Assembly (NCBI GenBank): GCA_035458585.1
Contig: DATHZN010000083.1
Span: 65,639-129,638 of the forward strand
From: Marinobacterium_E sp035458585
GTDB taxonomy: Bacteria; Pseudomonadota; Gammaproteobacteria; Pseudomonadales; Balneatricaceae
DNA length: 64,000 bases
Reading direction: 5' to 3'
Under the pieces are notes generated by a model. It was not told the origin of the DNA and made no database searches. It saw nothing but the letters and a program-made list of their open reading frames with translations. The translations under genes were made by a program, and so were the position numbers. Positions 38,133-45,770 of the stretch are shown here, piece after piece (positions within the stretch are counted from its first letter, which is position 1; each line of letters begins with the position of its first letter).

Positions 38133-38456
38133 ATGGCGACAGAAGTACCCAGCGCTCAGGGACTGAGTGATGAACAGCAAGCTGAGTGGATTCGTCGGAT
38201 GAAACTTTGGGAGGCAGAAAACCCAATCGATAAGGCGGGGCGATATCCCAAACCTTTGGGGATAGTAGCCGGTGTCACCCTGTTTCTAGCGATGCTTATG
38301 CTGCGAACCACCGAAGAGTTTGATTTTCTGCCGTTGTTAGCAGTGCCCTTCGGTTATCTGATCTTCTTTTTGACAAACCGTCGCTTCGTAAAGTGGGATG
38401 AGAAGCGAAGGGCCTTCTCCCAGTTGCTGATAGATCAACTCCGCGCTGAACAGTAG
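38133..38456 (+). CDS. Small two-helix membrane protein
   Basis: 107 residues, not recognised. Hydrophilic N-terminal 50 residues (QQAEWIRRMKLWEAEN), two membrane helices (about 48-62 and 70-87, LGIVAGVTLFLAML and FLPLLAVPFGYLIFFL) and a charged end. It starts 16 bases after the udh stop, so it may be co-transcribed, though the topology gives no hint of a transport role. Confidence 0.7.
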   Translation: MATEVPSAQGLSDEQQAEWIRRMKLWEAENPIDKAGRYPKPLGIVAGVTLFLAMLMLRTTEEFDFLPLLAVPFGYLIFFLTNRRFVKWDEKRRAFSQLLIDQLRAEQ

Positions 38457-38515
38457 GAGCCCGCTCGAAGAGGGGGCCACCATCGATTTTTGCTGTGGTC
38501 GCGTGCTGTGCATTG

Positions 38516-38989
38516 CTAATGCATCAGGGCTGGAAGCCACATACCCAAGCCAAAAACAGTATGGGCTACCAGACCCAGAAAACGACCTTTCCATGGGGTC
38601 GGTGTCTTAGAGAGCGCCCAACCCAGCCCCATGCCGGGGTGCAGCAGGAACCAGCCGGCAGCAATAGTCACCAGTGCAAAGATCCAAAGCGGCAGGAAGG
38701 TTGGGTTCGCAATCCAGTCCTCACCGGCGATTAATATCCAGGCGATACCGTAGATAATGCCAACGGCGTAGTGGAAGGCCCAGCCTATCGCGACCTCGTT
38801 TTTCACTTCGGGCAATTTGCTGATGTCTTCATGAAATATCGTCGGCAGGTGTGCAAACCAGCGCCCAGGGTTACCCCAGTTTGGTAGCGGCATCTTGAAC
38901 ACCCAGTGCTGGATAAGGGCCCATATATCCATGGCGACGGTGCCGCCAATACCCATAAGGATGCCCAGTTCGATTGCGGATAGATTCAT
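38516..38989 (-). CDS. DUF2938-family membrane protein
   Basis: 157 residues with four membrane helices. GIGGTVAMDIWALIQH and the conserved HPGMGLGWALSKTP and AHTVFGLGMWL match the uncharacterised DUF2938 family (function unknown). Ends convergent with the small membrane protein gene; ten bases downstream of the dehydrogenase gene on the same strand, so possibly in that operon. Confidence 0.85.
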   Translation of the reverse strand: MNLSAIELGILMGIGGTVAMDIWALIQHWVFKMPLPNWGNPGRWFAHLPTIFHEDISKLPEVKNEVAIGWAFHYAVGIIYGIAWILIAGEDWIANPTFLPLWIFALVTIAAGWFLLHPGMGLGWALSKTPTPWKGRFLGLVAHTVFGLGMWLPALMH

Positions 38990-38999
38990 TTTTCCAGCT

Positions 39000-39959
39000 C
39001 TACTTCAATGAGTTACAGATCGCCTCGCCACGCGCGAGTCGGTTGATATTGTCCGCCATCTGCCGCTGGCGCCGCGCAATAGTGCCGTCGGTCCAGCCTG
39101 ACATGTGCGGCGTCATCAATACATTGTTGAGCTCAGCAAAGGGCAGAACAGACGGAGTGGGATTAGCGTTATCTGGGCTTGGGTACTGATACCAGGTATC
39201 GATAATTGCCGAGCCTATATCGCCATTTTTAAGCGCATTAAACAGGTCCTGCTCATCCGCAACTGCTCCGCGTCCCACATTAACAAAAACAGCATCTGCT
39301 TTCATTGCGTCGAAGATCTTGGCGTCGATCATGCTCTCAGTGGCTGGCGTAAGGGGTAGACAGTTGACCAAGATATCGACCTCAGCGGCCATCTGCGACA
39401 GGTTTTCCAGACTGAAGCTCTTATTGTACTGCACATCGATGGGTGAGCGGTTTGCCATCATCACCTGCATGCCAAAGGCTTGGGCTCTCTTAGCGATCTC
39501 TTGACCGATATGGCCGTGGCCGACAATACCGATGGTCTCGCTTCCCAGCTCGGTGCGCAGTCCAGTCGGTTTGCCCGCCCAGTAATGCCAGTTACGCTGT
39601 CGAAGCTGCTGATCGGCTTCAAACAGCGGTACATGACGGCTGAGAAGTGCCATCATCACATACTCGGCAATCGCTCTCTCGTGACCAAAAACGTTTGCCG
39701 CCTCGCAAGTTGCCGGCAACGCGTTCAGGTCGACCTTGTCGTAGCCTGCGCTGGGCAGTTGATAGAGTCTGGCATTCAGTTGTGGCAATGAAGCGTCGTA
39801 GCGAATACCAATGACGATATCCGCTGCCTGGTAGGTCGCGATATTCGCTGCGCTGTCGATCTGATCGGGCACAAAGCTGATCTGGTGGTCCTGTTCCAGC
39901 AGAGTTTCGAACTGCGGCATAAAGGTTTGGGCATTAGCCCCGTGAAAGACGATATTCAT
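39000..39959 (-). CDS. D-2-hydroxyacid dehydrogenase family protein (atypical catalytic site)
   Basis: 319 residues. Rossmann loop GHGHIGQEIAKRA, catalytic R in NVGRGAVADE and H in TPHMSGWTDG. The usual catalytic Glu of the DVFxxEP stretch is not visible; the segment reads DTWYQYPSPDN. Homologues with DTWYxYP exist as a separate subgroup of the family. Reduces or oxidises a 2-hydroxy acid with NAD(P). Seventeen bases after the IdnO-like SDR gene, so part of the acid-sugar operon led by the enolase-superfamily dehydratase. Confidence 0.85.
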   Translation of the reverse strand: MNIVFHGANAQTFMPQFETLLEQDHQISFVPDQIDSAANIATYQAADIVIGIRYDASLPQLNARLYQLPSAGYDKVDLNALPATCEAANVFGHERAIAEYVMMALLSRHVPLFEADQQLRQRNWHYWAGKPTGLRTELGSETIGIVGHGHIGQEIAKRAQAFGMQVMMANRSPIDVQYNKSFSLENLSQMAAEVDILVNCLPLTPATESMIDAKIFDAMKADAVFVNVGRGAVADEQDLFNALKNGDIGSAIIDTWYQYPSPDNANPTPSVLPFAELNNVLMTPHMSGWTDGTIARRQRQMADNINRLARGEAICNSLK

Positions 39960-39976
39960 CCGTTTAAAAACCCAAA

Positions 39977-40762
39977 TTAGAGAACAGAAATCATGCCGCC
40001 ATCGACATAGATGATCTGGCCCGAGACATAGTTAGAGGCATTTGACGCCAGATAAACACAGGTGCCCACAAGCTCTTCGGGCTTACCCCAGCGGCGCATT
40101 GGCGTTCGTCCTTTAACCCAGGCATCGAAGTCGGGATTGTTGATCAACGCTTCGTTCATATCAGTGATCATGTAGCCGGGGCCGATCGCATTGGTCTGGA
40201 TGCCATGTTCACTCCACTCGGCCGCCATCGCTTTGGTCAGCATCTTGATACCACCCTTGGCGACGGTATACGGGGCGACCGTCGCGCGCGCCAGCTCAGA
40301 GGTGAGCGAGCCGATATTAACAACCTTGCCCCTACCTCGCGGAATCATGCGCTTCGCCGCTTCTCGACCAATCACAAACGCCGATGTTAGGTTGGCGTCG
40401 ATCACCCGTTGCCAGTCCGCCGTCTCCAGTTCAACCATCGGTTTGCGGAATTGGATACCGGCGTTATTCACGAGAATTGAGACCTCAATGCCCTCGTTAT
40501 CAAAACGCTCGAATGCGGCCTTCACGGCGCGCTCGTCAGTGACATCAAAGGCAGCAGTGAGCACATCAAAACCTGATTCGCGCAATTTGACTGCGCTCTC
40601 CTCGAGTCGCTCTGGATTAATACCATTAAGCAGGATGCGCGCACCCGCTTGCGCCAGCCCTTCGGCAAAGGCGAATCCCAATCCACGAGAAGAACCGGTT
40701 ATCAGGGCTGTCTGCCCCGAGAGATCAAATAGACCACAGAGATCGAGTGGAGTTACGGTCAT
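39977..40762 (-). CDS. SDR oxidoreductase, gluconate 5-dehydrogenase-like
   Basis: 261 residues. Cofactor loop TGSSRGLGFAFAEGL, NNAGIQFRK and active site Y and K in APYTVAKGGIKM. Resembles IdnO, which interconverts 5-ketogluconate and gluconate, and 2-deoxygluconate 3-dehydrogenases. Start codon shares one base with the stop of the enolase-superfamily gene (TAATG), so the dehydratase product or a related acid is a probable substrate. A gluconokinase gene lies divergent on the other side. Confidence 0.85.
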   Translation of the reverse strand: MTVTPLDLCGLFDLSGQTALITGSSRGLGFAFAEGLAQAGARILLNGINPERLEESAVKLRESGFDVLTAAFDVTDERAVKAAFERFDNEGIEVSILVNNAGIQFRKPMVELETADWQRVIDANLTSAFVIGREAAKRMIPRGRGKVVNIGSLTSELARATVAPYTVAKGGIKMLTKAMAAEWSEHGIQTNAIGPGYMITDMNEALINNPDFDAWVKGRTPMRRWGKPEELVGTCVYLASNASNYVSGQIIYVDGGMISVL

Positions 40763-41961
40763 TAATTCACTTCGCTGTATCGGGTGGTCAGATCGCCACG
40801 TTCAAAGAAAGAGGAGAGTAGCTCAACGCCGAGCCCGGGTGCCTCCATCGGGTAGACGTAACCCCCCTCGATTTTCGGCATCTCGGTAACCAGCTCCAAG
40901 TACCACCCCTTGTAGAAGGCGCGCACGGACTCCTGTATGTAGGTGTTGGGCTGACTGATGCTCATATGGATGGCGGCAACAAAACCGATTGGGCCTATGC
41001 AGTCATGCGGTGCAAAGGGTTTGTGGTGCAGGTCGGCAAGGGCTGCAATTTTGCGCCCCTCTGTCAGACCTCCGGTCCAGCAGAGGTCGGACATTACAAC
41101 GTCAATGGCATCTCTTTCGAGGTAATCTTTGTAGGCGAAACGCGAGCCCAAGGTTTCCGATGCACAGCTCCAAATAGGGGTGGCAGCGCGGAAATCAGCC
41201 AGCGCCTGGGGGTTGTTCATGCGGATTGGATCTTCACACCAGCGTGGCTTGAACTGCACCAGTTCGCGGGCGATATCCTGCGCCACCGGCAAATTCCACA
41301 GGCAGTGCATCTCCACCATGATTTCCATCTGGTCACCCACGGCTTTGCGGATGCTCTCAAAGGGTTGTAGGGCTGTGCGCATCTGAGCTGGCGTAATGAA
41401 CTGCCCCTGATTCTCAATGGCCGGAGGATCAAAGGGCCAGATCTTCATTGCGCTGATGCCCTGTCCAAGCAGGTCCTCAGCCAGTGCACCGGCATTGGTC
41501 ATAAAGGCATCCAGATCTTCGTATCGACCTGTTTCGCCCAGATTCCATGTGTTGACCGGTTTAATATCGTTGGATCGCACATAGCGAGTCCCGGCGCAAG
41601 TGTTGTAAATCCTCACCTTATCCCATGACTGTCCACCAAGCATGGTGTGCACAGGCTGTTCGCAGACCTTGGCAAAAATATCCCACAGAGCGATATCAAT
41701 TGCAGAAGCGGCCCGGTACTCCACGCCAGTAGAGGCCTGTGCATTTGGAAGGGCTAGCATTTCTCGGTGGAGCGCTTCGATATTGAGAGGATTTTTTCCC
41801 AGCAAGCGTACAGCCAGTGTGTTGTGAATGTGCGCTTCACAGGCTTGGGCACCGTAGAAGGTCTCGCCTAAGCCGGTAATGCCAGCGTCCGTTTCAACAT
41901 GTACCCAAAGGATGTTAGCAAACTCATCCACACGGTAGGTGCGTATTCCAGTGATCTTCAT
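40762..41961 (-). CDS. Enolase-superfamily acid-sugar dehydratase (mandelate racemase subgroup)
   Basis: 399 residues from ATG at 41961 (AGAGAG upstream); the frame is open much further but that part is not protein-like and covers the operator and the divergent gntK start. Barrel signatures: Lys in AMKIWPFDPP, metal ligands E in VEMHCLW, E in WCEDPI and E in CASETLGS, D in VVMSDLCWTGG, and acid/base H in FAPHDCIGP, as in sugar-acid dehydratases (galactonate, rhamnonate). Removes water from an aldonate or aldarate; the exact sugar cannot be read. First gene of dehydratase-SDR-hydroxyacid dehydrogenase. Confidence 0.85.
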   Translation of the reverse strand: MKITGIRTYRVDEFANILWVHVETDAGITGLGETFYGAQACEAHIHNTLAVRLLGKNPLNIEALHREMLALPNAQASTGVEYRAASAIDIALWDIFAKVCEQPVHTMLGGQSWDKVRIYNTCAGTRYVRSNDIKPVNTWNLGETGRYEDLDAFMTNAGALAEDLLGQGISAMKIWPFDPPAIENQGQFITPAQMRTALQPFESIRKAVGDQMEIMVEMHCLWNLPVAQDIARELVQFKPRWCEDPIRMNNPQALADFRAATPIWSCASETLGSRFAYKDYLERDAIDVVMSDLCWTGGLTEGRKIAALADLHHKPFAPHDCIGPIGFVAAIHMSISQPNTYIQESVRAFYKGWYLELVTEMPKIEGGYVYPMEAPGLGVELLSSFFERGDLTTRYSEVN

Positions 41962-42028
41962 AGATAACTCTCTGGACCTTGCCGACAGCAGTGTAACGGC
42001 TTGACGGGCAATATTATTTTTCTTTGTA

Positions 42029-42040
42029 ATGGTATACCAT
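42029..42040. promoter_or_regulatory. Putative hexuronate-type operator ATGGTATACCAT
   Basis: Perfect twelve-base palindrome in the 138-base divergent promoter region between the enolase-superfamily dehydratase and gluconokinase genes. Confidence 0.7.
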
Positions 42041-42099
42041 TTCTTGTTAGCTGAATAAAGCGGCAAACGGATACTCTGCATTGTGGATAGGAACAGCGG

Positions 42100-42615
42100 G
42101 TGAGTGATCTTCAAAAAGCGAAAGCGATAGTGGTAATGGGGGTCTGCGGCTGCGGCAAATCTAGCGTGGGAATAGATCTTGCGAAACGTTTGCAGGCGCC
42201 GTTTGTTGACGCTGATGATCTTCATCCAGCAGCCAATATTGCCAAAATGAGTCAGTCGGTGCCTCTGGATGATAATGATCGTTGGCCCTGGCTTGATATC
42301 GTGGGATCTGAGCTGGCAGCTAAGGTAGCTGAATTCGGAGGGGCCGTGGTTGCTTGTTCGGCCCTGCGCCAAGCCTATCGTGAACGCATCACAGCGGCGG
42401 CAAAACAGCCTGTTTTGTTTGTCCACCTTGCTGGGAGTTTCGAGCTTATCTCGGATCGGCTGCATGCCCGTGGTGGCCATTTTATGCCTCCGGCACTACT
42501 CAAAAGTCAGTTTGAAACGCTGGAGATTCCCGCTGAGAGTGAGATGGCATTAACGGTTGATATCGAACTTGGAGTTGATCAAATAGTTGATCTGATAGCT
42601 CAGCAACTTGTTTAA
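42100..42615 (+). CDS. gntK: Gluconokinase (GntK/IdnK type)
   Basis: 171 residues, the usual 170-190 for GntK. P-loop GVCGCGKSSVG near residue 13, AAKMSQSVPLDDNDRWPWL and CSALRQAYRERI are family signatures. Phosphorylates gluconate to 6-phosphogluconate. Start GTG at 42100 with AGGA seven bases upstream. Divergent from the dehydratase operon and sharing its operator. It stands alone; the DUF3147 gene is convergent. Confidence 0.93.
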   Translation: MSDLQKAKAIVVMGVCGCGKSSVGIDLAKRLQAPFVDADDLHPAANIAKMSQSVPLDDNDRWPWLDIVGSELAAKVAEFGGAVVACSALRQAYRERITAAAKQPVLFVHLAGSFELISDRLHARGGHFMPPALLKSQFETLEIPAESEMALTVDIELGVDQIVDLIAQQLV

Positions 42616-42617
42616 CC

Positions 42618-42959
42618 TCAACGCACCAGCTGCATAAGCGCGATCGCCAGAGCGTAGCTTAGTACCATTGCCACTAGCCCGGAGGTCAGACTGATAACGA
42701 AACTAAAGCCGCGATCGACCATCAGCGGAAACACAATAAACAGTACAAGCGATGGCAGCACTAGCCAGAGAATACTGGCGGCTAAGTCTCGCACCTTTCC
42801 AATGTCGCTCGTATCGATATAGAGCCAAACCATGGCGATCACGGAAACCAATGGAACCGACGCCAGCACAGCTCCAAGCACGGAGCTTCGTTTAGACACT
42901 TCTGAAACCAGTACAATCAGCAGACTGGTCAGCAGTACTTTGACGATATAGTAGGCCAT
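42618..42959 (-). CDS. DUF3147-family membrane protein
   Basis: 113 residues from the ATG at 42959, which has GAGGTG upstream; GTG at 42965 is also possible. Four membrane helices (KVLLTSLLIVLVSEVSKR at the start, VLASVPLVSVIAMVW). The family is small and uncharacterised. Convergent with gluconokinase, three bases apart. Confidence 0.8.
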   Translation of the reverse strand: MAYYIVKVLLTSLLIVLVSEVSKRSSVLGAVLASVPLVSVIAMVWLYIDTSDIGKVRDLAASILWLVLPSLVLFIVFPLMVDRGFSFVISLTSGLVAMVLSYALAIALMQLVR

Positions 42960-43148
42960 GGACACCTCAGATCAGTTTAAAAGTTGGCAGCGCTTCGTTG
43001 TACTTAAAGACTCCTCTAAATCTAGCCTGAAAATCCGTTGGCGCCATTGTGTTAGTTGACCCGCTATCGCCCTTGAAACGTATTTTTCTGTCAACTATCT
43101 GCTATGTTTCATAGACTGCTGAAACAGCCTACATCTGAGGGGAAACTG

Positions 43149-44168
43149 ATGTTCAAAACTGCAATTGCCGGAAGCCTGCCTAAGCCAAACTGGCTGGCTG
43201 AGACCGAAAAACTTTGGCCTGAGTGGAAGTTTGACGGCGATGAATTACTTCAAGCTAAGGCAGATGCCACTCTCCTCTGGATTAAGGCGCAGGAGGATGC
43301 CGGACTGGATGTCATTGGTGATGGTGAGATGGCGCGTCAGCACTTCGTTCACGGTTTTGTTGAGCACGTAGAGGGTATCGACTTTGATAATAAGGTGACC
43401 ATGGGCATCCGCAACAACCGTTACGATGCGCAGGTGCCGCAGGTAGTGGCACCGCTACGATTAAAAGGCCGCGTACACGAGTTTGAAGCGCGCATTGCCA
43501 GAGCGCACACCAAGAAAAAGCTCAAGTTCACTCTACCAGGGCCAATGACGATTGTGGATACAGTAGCAGATCGTTACTACGGCGACAGAGTCAAAATGGC
43601 GATGGCATTCGCCGAGTTACTCAATCAGGAGGCTCTGGCTCTGCAAGCGGATGGCGTCGATATCATTCAGTTCGACGAGCCCGCCTTCAATGTCTACATG
43701 GATGAGGCGGCTGACTGGGGTGTCAAAGCACTTGAGCGTGCGGCCCAGGGACTGACCTGTACCACGGCGGTTCACATCTGTTACGGCTACGGCATAGAAG
43801 CTAACAATAAGTGGAAGGAGACACTCGGAGGGGAGTGGCGTCAGTATGAAAAGGTGTTCCCAGCGCTAGCCCAGAGTAGCATTCATCAGGTGAGCCTAGA
43901 GTGCATGCATTCGCATGTACCGATGGAGATGATGAAACTGCTGGAGGGCAAAGATGTGATGGTGGGTGTGATTGATGTAGCCAGCGAGGTGGTTGAGACT
44001 CCCGAGGAGATCGCTGATACCATCGGCCAAGCACTTCAATATGTGCCCAAAAATCATCTTATCGCATGTACCAACTGCGGTATGGCACCAATGAATCGAA
44101 ATATCGCAGAGGCGAAGCTCAAGGCCCTCGCTGAGGGCGCGAAGCTGGCAAGCGAGCGGTTTGGCTGA
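43149..44168 (+). CDS. mesD: MetE-like folate-independent methionine synthase family protein (MesD type)
   Basis: 339 residues from the ATG at 43149 (GAGG upstream). Corresponds to only the catalytic C-terminal half of MetE. Zinc ligands are visible: H and C in VHICYGYG, E in SLECMHSH, C in CTNCGMAP. TAGSLPKP-type start (IAGSLPKPNWL) and DGEMARQHF are also typical. From memory this group matches MesD, one of the core methionine synthases that do not use folate; MesD is reported to need MesX (DUF1852), which is not in this window. A generic MetE-like methyltransferase is the alternative. Confidence 0.7.
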   Translation: MFKTAIAGSLPKPNWLAETEKLWPEWKFDGDELLQAKADATLLWIKAQEDAGLDVIGDGEMARQHFVHGFVEHVEGIDFDNKVTMGIRNNRYDAQVPQVVAPLRLKGRVHEFEARIARAHTKKKLKFTLPGPMTIVDTVADRYYGDRVKMAMAFAELLNQEALALQADGVDIIQFDEPAFNVYMDEAADWGVKALERAAQGLTCTTAVHICYGYGIEANNKWKETLGGEWRQYEKVFPALAQSSIHQVSLECMHSHVPMEMMKLLEGKDVMVGVIDVASEVVETPEEIADTIGQALQYVPKNHLIACTNCGMAPMNRNIAEAKLKALAEGAKLASERFG

Positions 44169-44188
44169 GGGTATAAACCGGTTGTAGG

Positions 44189-44239
44189 AGCACAGCGACT
44201 GCTTAAACGCTCAGTGAGTGTTTGTAATCACTGTGCTCT
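44189..44239. terminator. Inverted-repeat region between convergent mesD-like and SDR genes
   Basis: Outer repeat GAGCACAG / CTGTGCTC (44189-44196, 44232-44239) encloses smaller repeats (CAGTGA...TCACTG). Lies between two convergent stops 86 bases apart. No clear U-tract; a complex terminator is likely. Confidence 0.4.
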
Positions 44240-44253
44240 CTTAAAGGCAAAAA

Positions 44254-45007
44254 CTAGACCCTTAAGGCGGGAAGCCCCACCCCTGTTGCCTCAAAACCAC
44301 CGTCTACAGCGATTATCTGACCGCTGACGAAAGAGGCCTTGGGCGAGCAGAGGAAAAAGATCACCTCGGCAAGCTCTCGCTCACTACCGTAGCGGTTGAG
44401 CGGAATGGAGTCGTGGTAGGCTTTGATTATCTCTGGCGAATGCACCGCGACCGACAGTTTGGTCTTAACCGGACCGGGAGCGACGCAATTTGCACGAATC
44501 CCATATTCGCCCAACTCACACGCCTGTTGTTTAGTGAGGTGAGCCACTGCTGCTTTAGATGTGCCGTAGGCGACGCGCAGAGTGGATGCACGTAGGCCTG
44601 AAATAGAGGCGATATTCACAATAGCGCCCTGGCTCTCTTTGAGAAGAGGCGTAAGGGCCTGGCTGAGGTAGAACAGGCCATCAAGGTTGGTATCCATGAT
44701 CGTGCGCCACAGCCGTTCACCACACTCTTCAATGGGCCCAAAATCGGCAACACCAGCGTTATTAACCAGCGCATCGAGGCGCCCAAAGTCAGCACGAATA
44801 TGCTCAGCAACCTTCGCGCTGTTCTCGATCATTGAAATATCGTAAAGGTAAGGAGTAGCGCCTAGTTCGGCTGCCGCCTCAAGCAGGGCTGGTTCATCGC
44901 GGTCGAGAATAATGACCTGATAATCATTTTCCAGAAACAGTCGCGCAGTCGCCATACCGATACCGCGCGCCCCCCCCGGTCACAAGAGCCACAGGTTTTG
45001 TCATCAT
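44254..45007 (-). pseudogene. SDR oxidoreductase, frameshifted at an eight-C tract
   Basis: The open frame from 44955 starts at MATARLFLEND and lacks the nucleotide-binding loop. The missing start is found upstream in another frame: ATG at 45007 (AAGGGG upstream) gives MMTKPVALVTGG, after which the frame fails at a run of eight G (minus strand; C at 44970-44977). With seven G the loop would read TGGARGIGMATA, the SDR consensus. Read as is, the product stops after about 25 residues. The rest holds NNAGVADFG, Y and K in VAYGTSKAAV and the C-terminal VDGGFE, so it was a complete dehydrogenase. Either a real inactivating or phase-variable tract, or a sequencing error. Confidence 0.8.
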
Positions 45008-45015
45008 AGCGCCCC

Positions 45016-45753
45016 TTAACCGCGACCGATAAATGGCATATTGGTTGCCATCACCGTCATGAATTGAACATTTGCCTCCAGTGGCAGTTCTGCCATGTGC
45101 AGCACAGAGTTAGCGACATGACTGACGTCCATTACAGGTTCAATCTCAATCCGACCATCAGCCTGAGGCATCCCTGTTGTCATGGATGCCGCCATCGCTG
45201 TTAATGCGTTACCGATATCGATTTGACCACAGGCAATTGAGAAGGGTCGGCCATCCAAGCTGATCGAGCGTGTCAGGCCAGTAATCGCGTGCTTAGATGT
45301 TGTGTAAGGCGCCGAACCCCAGCGCGGCACATGGGCGGATATTGAGCCGTTGTTAATAATACGGCCACCCTGTGGATTCTGCGCTCGCATAATAGAGAAG
45401 GCTTTGCGGGCACAGATAAACGAACCTGTGACGTTGATATCCACCAGGTTACGCCACTCATCGACATTAATTTCGTCGATTGTTTTGCCGAGCAACGCAA
45501 CGCCTGCATTATTGAAGAGGGCGTCGACTCGACCCCAGGTATCCCGCGCCAGATCAAAGGCCTGATCTACCTCCGTTTCACTGGTGATATCACACTTCAA
45601 TATCAGTGCGTTAGGGTGGGATGAAGCGGTCTCTTCAAGCTGCTCTTGTCGGCGTCCTACAAGGCCGACTCTCCAGCCTGCTGCCAAAAACGCCTCAGCC
45701 GTTGAACGGCCAATACCAGAGCCTGCACCTGTAACGATAATCGATTTGGACAT
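45016..45753 (-). CDS. SDR-family oxidoreductase
   Basis: 245 residues, classical SDR: TGAGSGIGRSTAEAF, NNAGVALLG, S in NNGSISAH and Y/K in APYTTSKHAITG. Probably oxidises a sugar, lactone or keto acid in the pentonate route, given its position 17 bases after the XylD-type dehydratase on the same strand. The substrate cannot be fixed; xylose or arabinose 1-dehydrogenation is possible. It is followed by the frameshifted SDR. Confidence 0.85.
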   Translation of the reverse strand: MSKSIIVTGAGSGIGRSTAEAFLAAGWRVGLVGRRQEQLEETASSHPNALILKCDITSETEVDQAFDLARDTWGRVDALFNNAGVALLGKTIDEINVDEWRNLVDINVTGSFICARKAFSIMRAQNPQGGRIINNGSISAHVPRWGSAPYTTSKHAITGLTRSISLDGRPFSIACGQIDIGNALTAMAASMTTGMPQADGRIEIEPVMDVSHVANSVLHMAELPLEANVQFMTVMATNMPFIGRG

Positions 45754-45770
45754 TGTTCTTCTTCTCTTAT

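Noticed and set aside
41962..42480. N-terminal extension of the enolase-superfamily gene
   Set aside because: It crosses the operator and the divergent gluconokinase start and is not protein-like; the ATG at 41961 has a ribosome site and the family N-terminus.
42966..43148. SAM or cobalamin riboswitch before the methionine synthase gene
   Set aside because: No recognisable riboswitch core; only a short inverted repeat is present.
44171..44180. GGTATAAACC near the mesD-like gene end as operator
   Set aside because: Not a palindrome of the core and in a convergent region.
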